A stretch of DNA of 64,000 bases, taken from positions 11,023,654 to 11,087,653 of the forward strand of contig NC_088872.1 in the NCBI RefSeq assembly GCF_032884065.1, in the 5' to 3' direction. Below the pieces are notes generated by a model. The model saw nothing but the letters and a program-made list of their open reading frames with translations, ran no database searches and was not told where the DNA came from. The translations under genes and the position numbers were made by a program. Source of the DNA: Artemia franciscana (taxonomy: Eukaryota > Arthropoda > Branchiopoda > Anostraca > Artemiidae). Shown here in pieces: positions 52,942-64,000 of the stretch (position 1 is its first letter; the number at the start of each line of letters is the position of its first letter).

Positions 52942-53873
52942 GACTTGGAATAACACATCAGGGCAGAAGGCCCAAGCTGCCGACCGTATAGAGGGAAGAT
53001 AGCGGGGAAGTGACAAAAAACACAAGCACATGTCTGCCGACTGTAAAGGAACCTACTCTTATCGCATGATTTATTTCTCAGATGTGTCTCCAAGGGGAAA
53101 ACTGGTTGTTTGAAAAGTAAAAACATATTTCACAATATAACATGGTCAAAGGAAACAACTGTGTTGTCATAGTTTGCTTACTTATACAAATTCCTATCAT
53201 TTTCCTTAACTGTAATCAATCAACGTCACTGAGGGGTGCTTTCACTTTTTCAGTTCTTTGTGCATAACATTCTTCCTTAATAATAATAATAATATATAAT
53301 AAAAATACAAGCAGGGATGAGACAACAAAGCTGCACGGTACTCAGTTCTAAGGGTAGATTTTTTTTTCAAATACACTTACACATAGAAAACTCAGTGACA
53401 GAGGGGCAGTGTCGTTACTAGCCAAAATGTTTGGGGGGGAGTAAAATATTTGACCGACTAGCTGTTCATTTTTACCGACTGTTTTTGTTAATAATTAGCA
53501 GAATGTCTGTTTCGAATACAAAATGTAAAATCACTGCACGAGTCGGTAAAACCATTGTATTTACCAACCAACTTCAAAAATATCTGTAGATGAGATGTCA
53601 GTATTTTTGTGGTCTTTATTGAACCGAACAAAATTTTTTACCGGCGTCGGAAAAATCGTGGCGTGAAGTGTCGCGATTTTACCAACTTATTATTTTTTAC
53701 CGAGTAACCAAAAAAGCGGGGTCCCCCTCCCCCCATACGTGACGAACCTTGAGGAGGGTAGTATTAACTCCTTCCAAAAGAACCATCCGGCGTAATTTGA
53801 TCCCCCTGCCATGCAGGGATATTTAGATAGATTTTTTCCTGAAAAAGAAGGCCTAAACCTTTTCTTCCTCTAT
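52939..53873. other. No assignable gene
   Basis: Contains (TAA)n-like sequence near 53280 and a stretch with repeated TTTTACCGAC-type words at 53470-53700. No recognised frame. Confidence 0.45.
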
Positions 53874-54178
53874 GAAATTAAATAAAAAAAACGAGTTTTT
53901 TTAACTGAAAGTAAGGAGCGACATTAAAACTTAAAACGCACAGAAATTACTTCGTATATGAAAGAGGCTGCTTCCTCATCAACGCCCCGCTCTTTACGCT
54001 AAAGTTTGACTCTTTCTCTCAATTCTTCTTTTTAAAACAGTAAAAAACTTTAGCGTAAAGAGCGGGGCGTTGATGAGGAAGCAGCCTCTTTCATATACGA
54101 AGTAATTTCTGTGCGTTTTAAGTTTTAATGTCGCTCCTTACTTTCAGTTAAAAAAACTCGTTTTTTTTATTTAATTTC
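53874..54178. repeat. Perfect 132-bp palindrome arms, 41-nt loop
   Basis: 53874-54005 and 54047-54178 match base for base as reverse complements, including homopolymer lengths. Arms carry variants not found in other copies (ACGCACAG, GAGGCTGCTTCCTCATC), present on both sides. Confidence 0.95.
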
Positions 54179-55602
54179 TGAACGTTTTTGAATCAATGCA
54201 TGTTTTGATTTTGGCTCTCCGCAGAGGAATAATCAAAACGAAATTTTGCATATTTTTTTTTTGGGGGGGGGGGGCTAAATGGCTTTCTCATAATTTTGAT
54301 CGAATGATTTTGAGAAAAAAAGAGCGGGGGCGAAGCCTAGTTGCCCTCCGATTTTTTGGTTAATTAAAAAGGCAACTAGAACTTTTAATTTTTTACGAAT
54401 CTTTTTATTGGTAAAAGATTTACGTAACTTATAAATTAGCTTACGTCAAGAACTTTTGTATTCTCATGTTTTTATTACATATATGAGGGGATTCGCCCCA
54501 TCGTCAGTACCTCGCTCTTTACACTAAAGCTTAAATTTTATCCCAATTCATTAAGAATGACCCCTGAATCACAAAAGCCGTAGAATAAATAGTTGAAATT
54601 ACTAAAAATACTTTAGCGTAAAGAGCTAGGTATCATAAGGAGGTGAGCCCCTTATATGGGTAATAATTTCTGTTTGTTTTAAGTTTTATTGCTGTTCCTT
54701 ACTTCCAGGTGAAAAAGCTTTTTCATATTTATTTTTTAATTTTTTTTTTAAATAATGCTAGTAAATCCTGCTCTCCCTTCATGGAAGTTTTCTTTTCCCA
54801 TGACAAATTCTCGATGGAAAGTTCCCCCAGCATATCCCCCTCTTCTCAACCCCTCCCCCCAACCAAAAAAATCCTCCTGAAAACGCCTGTATACTTCCCA
54901 ATAACCATTACTATATGCAAGCACAGGTCAAAGTTTGTAACTTATTGCCCCTCCCGCGGGGACCGTGGGGGAGTAAGTCGTCCCCAAAGACATAGTTATA
55001 AGGTTTTTCGACTACGCTGAATAAAATGGCTATCTCAGAATTTTGATCTGTTGACTTTGTGAAAATAATTAGCGTGGGAGGGGGCCTAGGTGCCCTCCAA
55101 TTTTTTTGGTCACTTAAAAAGGGCACTAGAACTTTTCATTTCCGTTAGAATGAGCTCTCTTGCAACATTCTAGGACAACTGGGTCGATACGATCACCCCT
55201 GGGGAAAAAAAACAAAAAAAAACAAACAAAAAAACAAATAAACACGCATCCGTGATCTGCCTTCAGGCAAAAAATGCAAAATTCCACATTTTTGTAGATA
55301 GGAGCTCGAAACTTCTACAATAGGGTTCTCTGATACGCTGAATCTGATGGTGTGATTTTCGTTAAGATTCTATGACTTTTAGGGGGTGTTTCCCCCTATT
55401 TTCTAAAATAACGCAAATTTTCTCAGGCTCGTAACTTTTGATGGGTAAGACTAAACTTGATGAAACTTATATATTTAAAACCAGCATTAAAATGCGATTC
55501 TTTTGATATAGCTATTGGTATCAAAATTCCATTTTTTAGAGTTTTGGTTACTATTGAGACGGGTCGCTCATTCCTTACAATTCGTTACCACGAACTGTTT
55601 GA
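53874..55602 (-). mobile_element. Composite palindromic element, copy D
   Basis: Minus orientation: start TCAAACAGTTCGTGG at 55602, body 1 (to about 54715), hairpin 1 (about 54485-54665), body 2, terminal palindrome 54178-53874. One of the two copies, with E, that keeps all parts. Confidence 0.85.
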
Positions 55603-57382
55603 CAGGAACAAAAGAAGGGGCTTCTACCTTTCAGCCGTTTACTTTAGAAGCATAAATTTCTTGGTAGAGCAATCCTTGGGTAGAATAAATTTGCATACCT
55701 GACATTTTCGTGAAAGTGTATCAGGGTATTTTTTCAAGGGGGAGGATGTTATATTTTTGAATTTCTATTTAAGCCTAAACAAATGGATTTTAAAGTATTT
55801 TCTCACGAAAATTTTGTTACGAGATGGATTCAACAGGACCATAAGCACCGGCAGGGGGGGCACACCCCCTGGAAATTTGGGACTATAAAGTAATTATATG
55901 AAAACAAAAGGAAAGACAGCAGAATAGGGAAAAACCATGGAAAAATGTGTGTTGCCCCATTGTTGGCTGTCTCCCAGTTGATTTTGACCCTTAATAAGGA
56001 AGATATAAATTCTAATTTGTGACAGAGTGACACCTTTGTAGTTTTCCACAAACATTTTTTCTATATGATTTGATGATTATTCATAATAATGAATCAAAGG
56101 TAACGATATGGTTTCACCTACAGTAAACGCCATACGGCTGCAATGTTTTATTGTTTTTTTTCCCAGAGGCACTACATATGGAAGGGATCGTCCTATAAAC
56201 TTCGGAGGGGGCTCATTCGATTGAAAATTGGAAGCTCTAGAGCTGTTTTTAAGAGTCAAAAGTGATCGTAGGCCAACTAGCCCCCTCCCCACCAGTGCCA
56301 TGTTCCCCTCGAATGCATCCGATAAAAAATTTGAGATAGCTATTTGTTAAAAATAGTTGGTCGTCGCATAAACTTCGGAGGGGGCTCATTCGATTGGAAA
56401 TTGAAAGAATTGATCTTAAGGCAACTATCTCCCTCCCAACCAGCACCCTTTTAAGAGTCAAAAAGAGATCAGTCAAAAAAAGACTTTTATGTGCCTAAAA
56501 ATGTTTTTGAACCTGTTAACTTTATTTAGTTGAACAGGATAATAAAAAGAAAGAGGGTCAATTTGACAGCTGGGTAGTAAGTTTAAATTTTGTTTTTCTT
56601 TTGCTATTCTATTTTCTTTTATGTCTGAACATATAAATGATTTAAGTTCGAGTGGGAGAATTGTCTTGTTATGAAAGAGGTACATATTACATGGCCGTTA
56701 TAAAATCAAAACGTGGTAACTATGCAGGTAGGATGATTCTTAGCATCTCTATTCCTTCCGCAAACTATGTAAGGCATAGGAAATTGTATAAAGACAAGTC
56801 TACATTTGTTAAAATCTATGGAAGCAACAAATCGTTCTGTAATTTTGATTTGATTTTGATTTTCTTTCAATATTAAATGCATAATAATGAAACACTAAAT
56901 TGATTAAATAAATTGACCCCCTTTGCCAGGAGTCCTTGTCGTTTAAAATTTACTGTATATTGTTTCATTTTACATGCAATTTACTTGCTCTTTTTATTTT
57001 AGAGTTTTTTCCTAAAAGTATTTAAAAATAAACTTATTCCAACGAAAAAATATCCTTAAATATATTCCCTGTCACCCAACCACCACTGCAATTTTGGCGT
57101 CTGCCCCCCCCCTTCCCTGGAAAATTTTATGCCAGCACCCTTGAACAGGACCGATTCAAGATGGGGTAGAATCAATTTCAAGGGGCTCTAAAAAGGAAAA
57201 AAATTTCTTTAGTATTATATAACCAAAGAGTCAGCAAATGTTTTTGAAAGATCTTAAACAATTGGAGACACGTCCAAGCCCCCTTATCTTATTCTTGACT
57301 ATACCACCAAGGGAACGAGATTTTCCAAACCAAGACTTAGGATACTCCTCCGCCTACATACGCATGAAGTTGACTAGTTGTA
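55603..57382. repeat. Non-coding stretch with a two-copy repeat (56165-56470)
   Basis: CTTCGGAGGGGGCTCATTCG with flanks occurs at about 56200 and 56372, followed by AAATTG(G/A)AAG and later CCCTCCC..CCAG. The words resemble body 1 of the composite elements, so a distant relative is possible. The rest shows nothing recognised. Confidence 0.5.
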
Positions 57383-58314
57383 TCAAACAGTTCGTGGTAA
57401 CGAACTGTAAGGAGCGACCCGGCTCAATAGTAACCAAAACTTTAAAAATTAAATTTTGATATCAATAGCTACATCAAAAGAATTGCATTTTAATGCTGAT
57501 TTTAAAAATATAAGTTTCATCAAGTTTAGTCTTACCCATCAAAAGTTACGAGCCTGAGAAAATTTGCCTTATTTAAGAAAATAGGGGGAAACACCCCCTA
57601 AAAGTCGTAGAATCTTAACCAAAATCACACCATCAGATTCAGCGTATCAGAGAACCCTACTGTAGAAGTTTCAAGCTCCTATCTACAAAAAAGTGGAATT
57701 TTGTATTTTTTGCCAGAAGACAAATCACGGGTGCGTGTTTTTTTTTTTTTTTTTTTCCAGGGGTCATCGTATCGACCAAGTGGTCCTAGAATGTTGCAAG
57801 AGGGCTCATTCTAACGGAAATGAAAAGTTCTAGTGCCCTTTTTAAGTGACCAAAAAAATTGGAGGGCATCTAGGCCCCCTCCCACGCTCATTTTTTTCCC
57901 AAAGTCAACGGATCAAAATTTTGAGATAGCCTTTTTGTTCAACATAGTCGAAAACCATAATAACTATGTCTTTGGGTATGACTTACTCCCCCACAATCCC
58001 TGGGGGAGGGGCTGCAAGTTACAAACTTTGACCAGTGTTTACATATAGTAATGGTTATTGGGAAGTGTACAGACGTTTTCAGGGGGATTTTATTTTGTTT
58101 GGGGGTGGGGCTGAGGGGAGGGGGCTATGTTGGAGGATCTTTCCTTGGAGGAATCTGTCATGGGGGAAGAAAAATTCAATGAAAAGGGCGCAGGATTTTC
58201 TAGCATTACTATAAGAAAACAATGAAAAATAAACATGAAAACGTTTTTCAAATGAAAGGAAGGAGTAGCATTTAAACTTAAAACGAACAGAGATTATTAC
58301 GCATATGAGGGGTT

Positions 58315-58392
58315 CTAAAAATACTTTAGCATAAAGAGCGAGGTATTTAGGAGGAGATATATACCTCGCTCTTTATGCTAAAGTATTTTTAG
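58315..58392. repeat. Perfect 32-bp inverted repeat inside hairpin 1 of copy E
   Basis: 58315-58346 and 58361-58392 are exact reverse complements with a 14-nt loop. Other copies lack the left arm; it reads as a new inverted copy of the right arm. Confidence 0.9.
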
Positions 58393-58811
58393 TAATTTCA
58401 ACTATTTATTCTACGGCCTTTCTGATTCAGGGGTCATTCTTAAAGAATAGGGACAAAACTTACGATTTAGTGTAAAGAGCGAGGTATTAACGAGGGTACA
58501 AACCCCATCGTATACATAATAAAAATATAAGATTATGAAAGTTTGTTACGTAAGTTAATTCTTAAGTTACGTATATTTTTTACTAATAAAAACGTTCGTT
58601 ATAAAATTAAAAGTTCTAGTTGCCTTTTTAAGTAACCGAAAAATTGGAGGGCAACTAGGCCTCCTTCTCCACCCCTTATTTCTTAAAATCGTCTGATCAA
58701 AACTAAGAGAAAGCCATTTAGCCAAAAAAAGAATTAATATACAAATTTAATTTTAATAATTTATGTGCGGAGAGCCAAAACCAAACATACATTAATTCAA
58801 AAACGTTCAGA

Positions 58812-59112
58812 AATTAAATAAAAAAAACTAATTTTTTTTAGCTGAAAGTAAGGAGCGACATTAAAACTTAAAACGAACAGAAATTACTCCGTATCTGAAA
58901 TGGGTTGTCCCCTCCACAATCCCTCGCTCTTTACGCTAAAGTTTGACTCTTTGCCACAATTCTACTTTTTAAAACAATTAAAAACTTTAACGTAAAGAGC
59001 GAGGGATTGCGGAGGGGACAACCCATTTCATATACGGAGTAATTTCTGTTCGTTTTAAGTTTTAATGTCGCTCCTTACTTTCAGCTAAAAAAATTAGTTT
59101 TTTTTATTTAAT
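58812..59112. repeat. Terminal palindrome of copy E
   Basis: Arms of about 127-129 bp around a 45-nt loop (58941-58985), about three substitutions between arms. Both arms share GAAATGGGTTGTCCCCTCC, absent from the other copies. Loop orientation is opposite to that of copies A, C and D. Confidence 0.9.
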
Positions 59113-59454
59113 CAGTTTAAGGTACGCCAATTTTTTCCCAATGAAGGTTCAGAAAAAATATTACATCCAAGATTCCGGTTTAAAAAACAAACATACATAG
59201 TGATTACGTAATGTTAATTAAGTCAAGTTTGGGTAGTGAAAAACCAGAATAAAAAGGATAAACCTGATAGACAACAAATAAGTCACTGAACTGAAGTTAT
59301 TTTGTAAGACTTAATTACATTTGTTTACTTGAGGTTTTATACACACTTACCGTAGAGGTTTTCTACCCTTACGGAAGAAAATAGACTTTAAATAATAGAA
59401 TTGTTTATATCCTGAAAGTCCGTAGATATTATTATCTAGATATTATTTATTTCC

Positions 59455-59560
59455 TGAGAAGTCCTGAGAGTTCGACTCCTGGTGTTTCTGGTTGTTTTGT
59501 TTAGAATGGGGGTCAATGTTGTGAATCGGCCAGAACCAACCCAGCTCTAAATGGGTAGTC
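59455..59560 (+). mobile_element. SINE fragment related to the one at 41875-42170
   Basis: GAGTTCGACTCCTGG resembles a B box, followed by GTTTAG, GGGGGTCA and AACCCAGCTCTAAATGGGTA as in the other copy's body. The A-box half is missing. Confidence 0.45.
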
Positions 59561-60085
59561 CATGGTTCCCGATGCTGCAATTTCAGGCAAAATCCTGCGA
59601 CATGCGACAAATGACACAAATCGTGCAACAAACGACGCAATACCATCCGTTTTGCTCCAATGTCGGATGCGTTGAATAATTTCAATCCATACGACAAACT
59701 GGATGCGTTGTTCTGATTTAAAAAACAAATAAATCAAAACCAAAGTCATGGAGCTGATTTAACAGCTAATTTTGGCTGTACTAAAGTTTGTCGCAGCGAC
59801 GCAAAAGTCTGCGTTTCTTAGTGAACCTCCATCCGATTCTGTCGTACGTCTGTTCCGCCAGAAAAAAAACGTGTCGGGACTGACTCAGTAGTGGGAACCA
59901 GGGGTGGAAGAAGAAATATGAGAGAAAATACGGGAAGCACCGGATCATTTGCTCCCAACCACGCATTGCACTTCCGGCCGGAAATCAGGAGATCGGTGCC
60001 TGCGCTACACAGACCACTAGTCATCGTATGAAAAAGTTCTCTTAGCATTTAGGAAAGTTAAGAATAACAAAGAACAATAAATTAC
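59561..60085. other. No assignable feature
   Basis: GC-richer than its surroundings, with many CGAC words (CTGCGACATGCGACAAATG, GTCGCAGCGACGC). Two short open minus-strand frames show no domain. Confidence 0.4.
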
Positions 60086-60167
60086 CTCCACAGTGCGAAC
60101 TGTCGTAAAATCCGTTTTCCACCAGATTGTTCTTGTGACATAAAAGCTGCGTTCCCGTACTCAGCAT
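60086..60167 (-). other. Possible upstream exon of the SDR gene
   Basis: A pyrimidine-rich acceptor ending TTGCAG is followed by 82 nt and donor GTAATT. The exon begins with ATG, has no stop in that frame, and its leftover base joins the 48462 exon in frame with the SDR start, giving 38 extra codons. A second frame is also open, so chance is quite possible. The product is not recognised. It could equally be an exon of another gene. Confidence 0.22.
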
Positions 60168-60540
60168 CTGCAATGAGAAACTAATGAAAGCATTTAGAGT
60201 TGCTTTGAATCGCGTTTACCGCGCGGGAATTGAATACAAATATTAAAAATAAGCTCGCAATGCCAGATCCATACTATAGTCGCATCTGTCGATAACAACA
60301 AAATTAAGCACGCGATAGCGTTCCCAGTGCGTAATTGAGCGAATTGGGCAACCAGAGTCAGGATATAACGTACGACGCTAAAAGGAAGAAAGAACGATGA
60401 AAAAACCAAATGAGGGTGATTTTCAGCCAACGGTATCTCAGAACGAACTTAAGTGAAGATCAAAAGGAAGTTTTTTTTTAAATTAGAAAAGATGCAAGCT
60501 TAAAACGTTTGCATGCAAGGCTGTATCTATACGCAAAACT

Positions 60541-60792
60541 GTATCTATACACAAATCTATCTATTTGTATAGATACAAATGTATCTATACACAATCTATA
60601 GCAATACAAATCTATACACAAGGCTCTATACTATATACAAAACTAGCATAAAGTAAAAACTGTATCTATACACAAATCTATCTATTTGTATAGATACAAA
60701 TGTATCTATACAAAATCTATAGCAAGGCTGTATCTATACACAAATCTATACACAAGGCTCTATGCTATACACAAAACTAGCATAAAGTAAAA
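60541..60792. repeat. Two-copy tandem repeat, about 121-131 bp unit, rich in TGTATCTATACACAAA
   Basis: 60541-60661 and 60662-60792 share order and sequence through CTAGCATAAAGTAAAAAC. Each unit contains a palindrome-like ATTTGTATAGATACAAAT. Confidence 0.85.
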
Positions 60793-60849
60793 ACAGTACG
60801 ATTAACCTCCTTATTCTAGGATCTTTTTTAAAATATCAGTCATTACCAC

Positions 60850-61585
60850 TTCCAACGCACACCCCAATGGACAAATATAAATCCCTAACAATATATTTAT
60901 TTGTTGTACTTTATATTATTTGACCCGTTGTAATACCGGTAACACTGTTCATACTCGAGATACCCAGTTTAGCCCGAGTAGTCAGTGAACTGTCACAAAC
61001 GCAACTTTAACCATAAACCACAGCACGAAATTAATAATCTATACATGTCTTTCCTTTTGTTTTAGCATCCTTTCATCTAGAGAGCCGCTATTCTGAAAAT
61101 TTATCCCCTTTTATCTGCTCTTTATTACTGCTCTACCATTTACAACAACCCGGCCGGTACCCAAGACGTTCACGAGTGATTTTGGCATTCGATCTTATGG
61201 AATATTTGATTTATTTGACGGTGAAGCTGCTCTGTCGCCGTCTCCTGAGGGTAAACAACCGCCACATATGCCAGATTTGCCTCTTATTCGGACTATCTGT
61301 CTTGGCTTTTTTTTACAATAGCCATGGCTTGATACCCGCAACTACTTGATTTGAATTAAATAATAGTCACACAACATCATAGTCATTTACCTGACAATTC
61401 AACCCCCCCCCCTATTGACACAATATATATATTGACAATATATTTGTTTGTTGTGCTTTATATTGTTGGATCCGTTGTAAAACCGGTTACGCTACATATA
61501 CTCGAGATACCCAGTTCAGTCTGATATATAAATATATATATATTGAACAAATCAAACAGTAGCACAGAACACTTTGAAATCATGA
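60850..61585 (+). repeat. Dispersed/tandem repeat unit, copy 1, with a short reading frame
   Basis: A non-coding part (60850-61070, with CTCGAGATACCCAGTT) is followed by a segment reading GIFDLFDGEAALSPSPEGKQ and PPHMPDLPLIRTICLGFF (about 61196-61318). The same arrangement recurs at 63040-63556. The product is not recognised; upstream of the shared frame this copy has stops. Confidence 0.7.
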
Positions 61586-61599
61586 CTTCCGGGCCTTTA

Positions 61600-62130
61600 G
61601 AACATTGTTTATAAAACCTTCAACCACGATAATTAGCTCCCTAGAAGAGGTCTTCAAGATACCTGGAGTCGTGGTGCACCCTCCCCCCCCTTCCCCCAAA
61701 AAATATTTCTTAAGTTCTCCAAACTTTGGCAATTACTCATAAAATGTTCCAAGTTATCCCCATACTCCCCACAAAGGGAGCAGGCACACTTACTTCCTGG
61801 GCCATCTGCATCATACGAATCCCAGTGTCTCCTACGCAATGGCACACAATTTCCTCGCACCTGCAGCCAACATTTCATCACTCTCAAGTAAAGAAGGTTC
61901 CGTCTAAAGTAAAAAACCTTTCCATACACAACTTTAATCTGCTTAAAAAACCTTAAATTAACTGACTTCTCAAAACCAGTAAACCAAACATGGATTACCT
62001 GGTCCCTAAGCCGTGAATCCAACAATTTAATGACATCATCAGGTTTGCAAATGGGACCCTGGCCTTCATTCCATACCCATGAGAAATGAATGTCAAGACA
62101 TCCGCAATCGTGGCTTTTTATCAACATGTC
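61600..62130 (-). pseudogene. LINE ORF2 C-terminal fragment with zinc-knuckle-like motif
   Basis: A 157-codon open frame (62127-61654) ends in CSLCGEYGDNLEHFMSNCQS, a C-x2-C...H-x4-C motif seen at the C-terminus of CR1-like LINE polyproteins, preceded by WLQVRGNCVPLRRRH. It sits between two copies of the 61-64 kb repeat. RT itself is absent. Confidence 0.65.
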
Positions 62131-62890
62131 TTGACTATAATAAATTAGAAAGACTATCTCAAACTAACTTTTCTCAGTTATTCTATTTGACCAAAAATAA
62201 AACATACCTTGAACCAAGCATTTAGCGACCTCAAAAAAGGAATCAACAAATCTTCGCCACGAAACTAAATTAAATATAACAACGTCTTCACAAGCCAAAG
62301 CTCAGAAGCGAAATGTCACAAAAAAAGAGCCGTGATTAGGTATAGTGTTTTGGATGAAATTAAAGCCACAAGCGCACAACAAAACAGGTCTTCTTAACGG
62401 CCAATGAATAGCAAGGAGCACCCGCTAAATTGGGATTCGACCTTGGATCCGAGAGGAGGTATTTAAAGTTTTAAGCTTCCTGAAGCGAGAATTTGACAGC
62501 ATCAGGCTGTAATTTTTTTTTACAATACTTTAGGGGGTAGAGGGCCAATAAATTGGCCAACTGTTTTTTTTTTCTCCAATCAGTTTGAAACTTACAGTCG
62601 CAAGTCCTTACGCAAAGAGGAACCTAATGTGCAAAAAATTCAGGGGCATGCCCTCCCCCAAGAATGCAAGAGACCCGAAAAAGGGCCAAATTTACTCCTG
62701 ATTGGCTTGATAATTATATCTTTTAAGTCCTTGTCTGAGGGAACCCTGATCCAAAAAAAAGAAAAAAAAATATTGGTTCCCTTAAGAACAGACCCAACGA
62801 AAAGCCACGAAAAGGCCAAAAGATTTCCCCCCAGAAACTTCGGGTGGTCATACAACTTCATGTGAAGGTAATCATAAAACTTGGTAGGGG
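62131..62890. other. No assignable feature
   Basis: The open minus frame at 62640-62984 overlaps the repeat boundary and shows no domain. Confidence 0.45.
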
Positions 62891-63240
62891 GTTCATTCCT
62901 GTCGCCGTCTCCCAAGGGCAAACAACCGCCAGATATGCCAGATTTGCCTCTCACTGGGTCTATCTGTCTTGTTTTTTTGTACAATTATAATGGCTTGATG
63001 CCCGCAACTACTTGCTTTTAATTAAATAATAGTCAAATCACAGAATAGTCATTTACCTGACAATACAACCCCCCCCCTCCTATGGACACATATAACTCCA
63101 ACAATATATTTGTTTGTTGTACTTTATATCGTTTGATCCGTTGCAATACCGGTTACGCTGTATATACTCGAGATACCCAGTTTTGCCCGAGTAGTCAGTG
63201 AATTGTCCGTGACTTTAACCGTATATAGCAGCATAAAATT
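62891..63240 (+). repeat. Repeat unit, copy 2 (partial)
   Basis: Begins inside the reading frame (LSPSPKGKQPPDMPDLPL) and continues through the poly-C and CTCGAGATACCCAGTT part directly into copy 3, so copies 2 and 3 are in tandem. Confidence 0.75.
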
Positions 63241-63775
63241 AGTAATCTAAAAATGTCTTTTCTTTTATTGTAGCATGTTTTCAACTGGAGAGCCGCTATT
63301 CTGCAAATCTACCCCCGTTTCTCTGCTCTATATTGCTGCTCTACCGTTTACCATACCCCGGTCGATACCCAAGTCGTCTACAAGTGGTTTTGGTATTCGA
63401 TCCAATGGAATATTCGATTTATTCAACGATGAAGCTGCTCTGTCGCCGTCTCCCGAGGGTAAACAACCGCCACATATGCCAGATTTGCCTCTTATTCGGA
63501 CTATCTGTCTTGGCTTTTTTTACAATAGCCATGGCTTGATACCTGCAACTACTTGATTTTAATTAAATAATAGTCACACAGCATCATAGTCATTTACCTG
63601 ACAATGCACCCCCCCCCCTATTGACACATATAGCCCTAACAATATATTTGTTTGTTGTGCTTTATATTGTTTGATCCGTTGTAATACCGGTTACGCTACA
63701 TATACTCGAGATACCCAGTTCAGTCTGAGTAGTCAGTGAATTGTCACATATGCGATCAGTAATCAGTAATCTAAA

Positions 63776-63830
<55 letters not shown>

Positions 63831-63874
63831 ACGTGTATTTAAAACCAGTGGCCATATACACAAAAAAAGAAAAA

Positions 63875-63952
<78 letters not shown>

Positions 63953-64000
63953 GTATAAATTGAACAAATCAAATAGTAGCACACAACACTTTGAAATTAT
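63241..64000 (+). repeat. Repeat unit, copy 3, with a 93-codon reading frame
   Basis: Open frame 63275-63556 starts MFSTGEPLFCKSTPVSLLYI and contains GIFDLFNDEAALSPSPEGKQ and PPHMPDLPLIRTICLGFF, nearly identical in protein to copy 1. An acceptor-like TTTTATTGTAG precedes it. The unit runs to the window edge through (TA)n. Function unknown. Confidence 0.7.
63778..63951. repeat. (TA)n microsatellite, two tracts
   Basis: TA dinucleotides at about 63778-63826 and 63878-63951, separated by a 50-bp segment. Confidence 0.95.

Larger units (their letters stand above)
57383..59112 (+). mobile_element. Composite palindromic element, copy E
   Basis: Plus orientation, all parts present: start hairpin ACAGTTCGT-GGTA-ACGAACTGT, body 1 (to about 58255), hairpin 1 (58260-58515, rearranged), body 2, terminal palindrome 58812-59112. 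No coding capacity. Confidence 0.87.

Noticed and set aside
52806..53126. Frame with a poly-Phe run
   Set aside because: Product of the A73 tract on the opposite strand.

Overview
The window looks like nuclear DNA of an invertebrate animal, most likely an arthropod and possibly a crustacean such as a brine shrimp. It is AT-rich, with long introns, long (TA)n tracts and a dense layer of decayed LINEs, Penelope-like elements, hAT elements, MITEs, a tRNA-derived SINE and tandem repeats. No rRNA, CRISPR array or prokaryotic operon was seen. The species guess is an inference from repeat style and gene structure and is weak.

The host gene is one multi-exon gene on the minus strand running from about 48.46 kb down to 8.60 kb. 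It encodes a 306-residue SDR16C-type short-chain dehydrogenase/reductase, of the 17-beta-hydroxysteroid dehydrogenase 11/13 and epidermal retinol dehydrogenase 2 type. Seven coding exons (48290-48433, 33010-33142, 29251-29447, 22024-22153, 17311-17428, 12287-12412, 8600-8672) join with GT/AG borders and compatible phases to 921 nt including the stop. The protein carries an N-terminal hydrophobic anchor, TGAGHGIG, NNAG, catalytic Asn, Ser and YCASK, and a PFVVNTG loop. A possible additional upstream exon at 60086-60167 is in frame with it.

Layout. 1-8.6 kb, downstream of the gene: LINE ORF1 fragment, composite palindromic element A, minisatellite and small tandem repeats. 8.6-12.4 kb: last two exons, a tandem array made from a LINE reverse-transcriptase motif, a MITE and (TA)n with inverted flanks. 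12.4-17.4 kb: an antisense-free, same-strand LINE whose ORF1 begins with a PWWP-like domain. 17.4-22.1 kb: LINE 3' end and a Penelope-like remnant between long inverted repeats. 22.1-29.3 kb: a G/C-tract tandem array and a complete hAT (Buster-like) transposon with an open 623-636 aa transposase, terminal inverted repeats and a target duplication. 29.5-48.3 kb: MITEs, a broken PIN-nuclease-like multicopy gene, composite elements B and C, LINE, SINE and Penelope pieces, a 259-bp tandem repeat and a TTAA-flanked MITE. 48.5-64 kb: a hAT pseudogene, composite elements D and E, and a tandem repeat carrying a short conserved reading frame.

The most unusual signal is the composite element family (five copies, A-E, about 1.4-1.7 kb). 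Each carries one weak hairpin and, where complete, one strong terminal palindrome. In D the palindrome has two perfectly matching 132-bp arms. Arms within a copy share variants that other copies lack, and the loop lies in opposite orientations in different copies. The second notable item is the PWWP-like domain at the head of a LINE ORF1.
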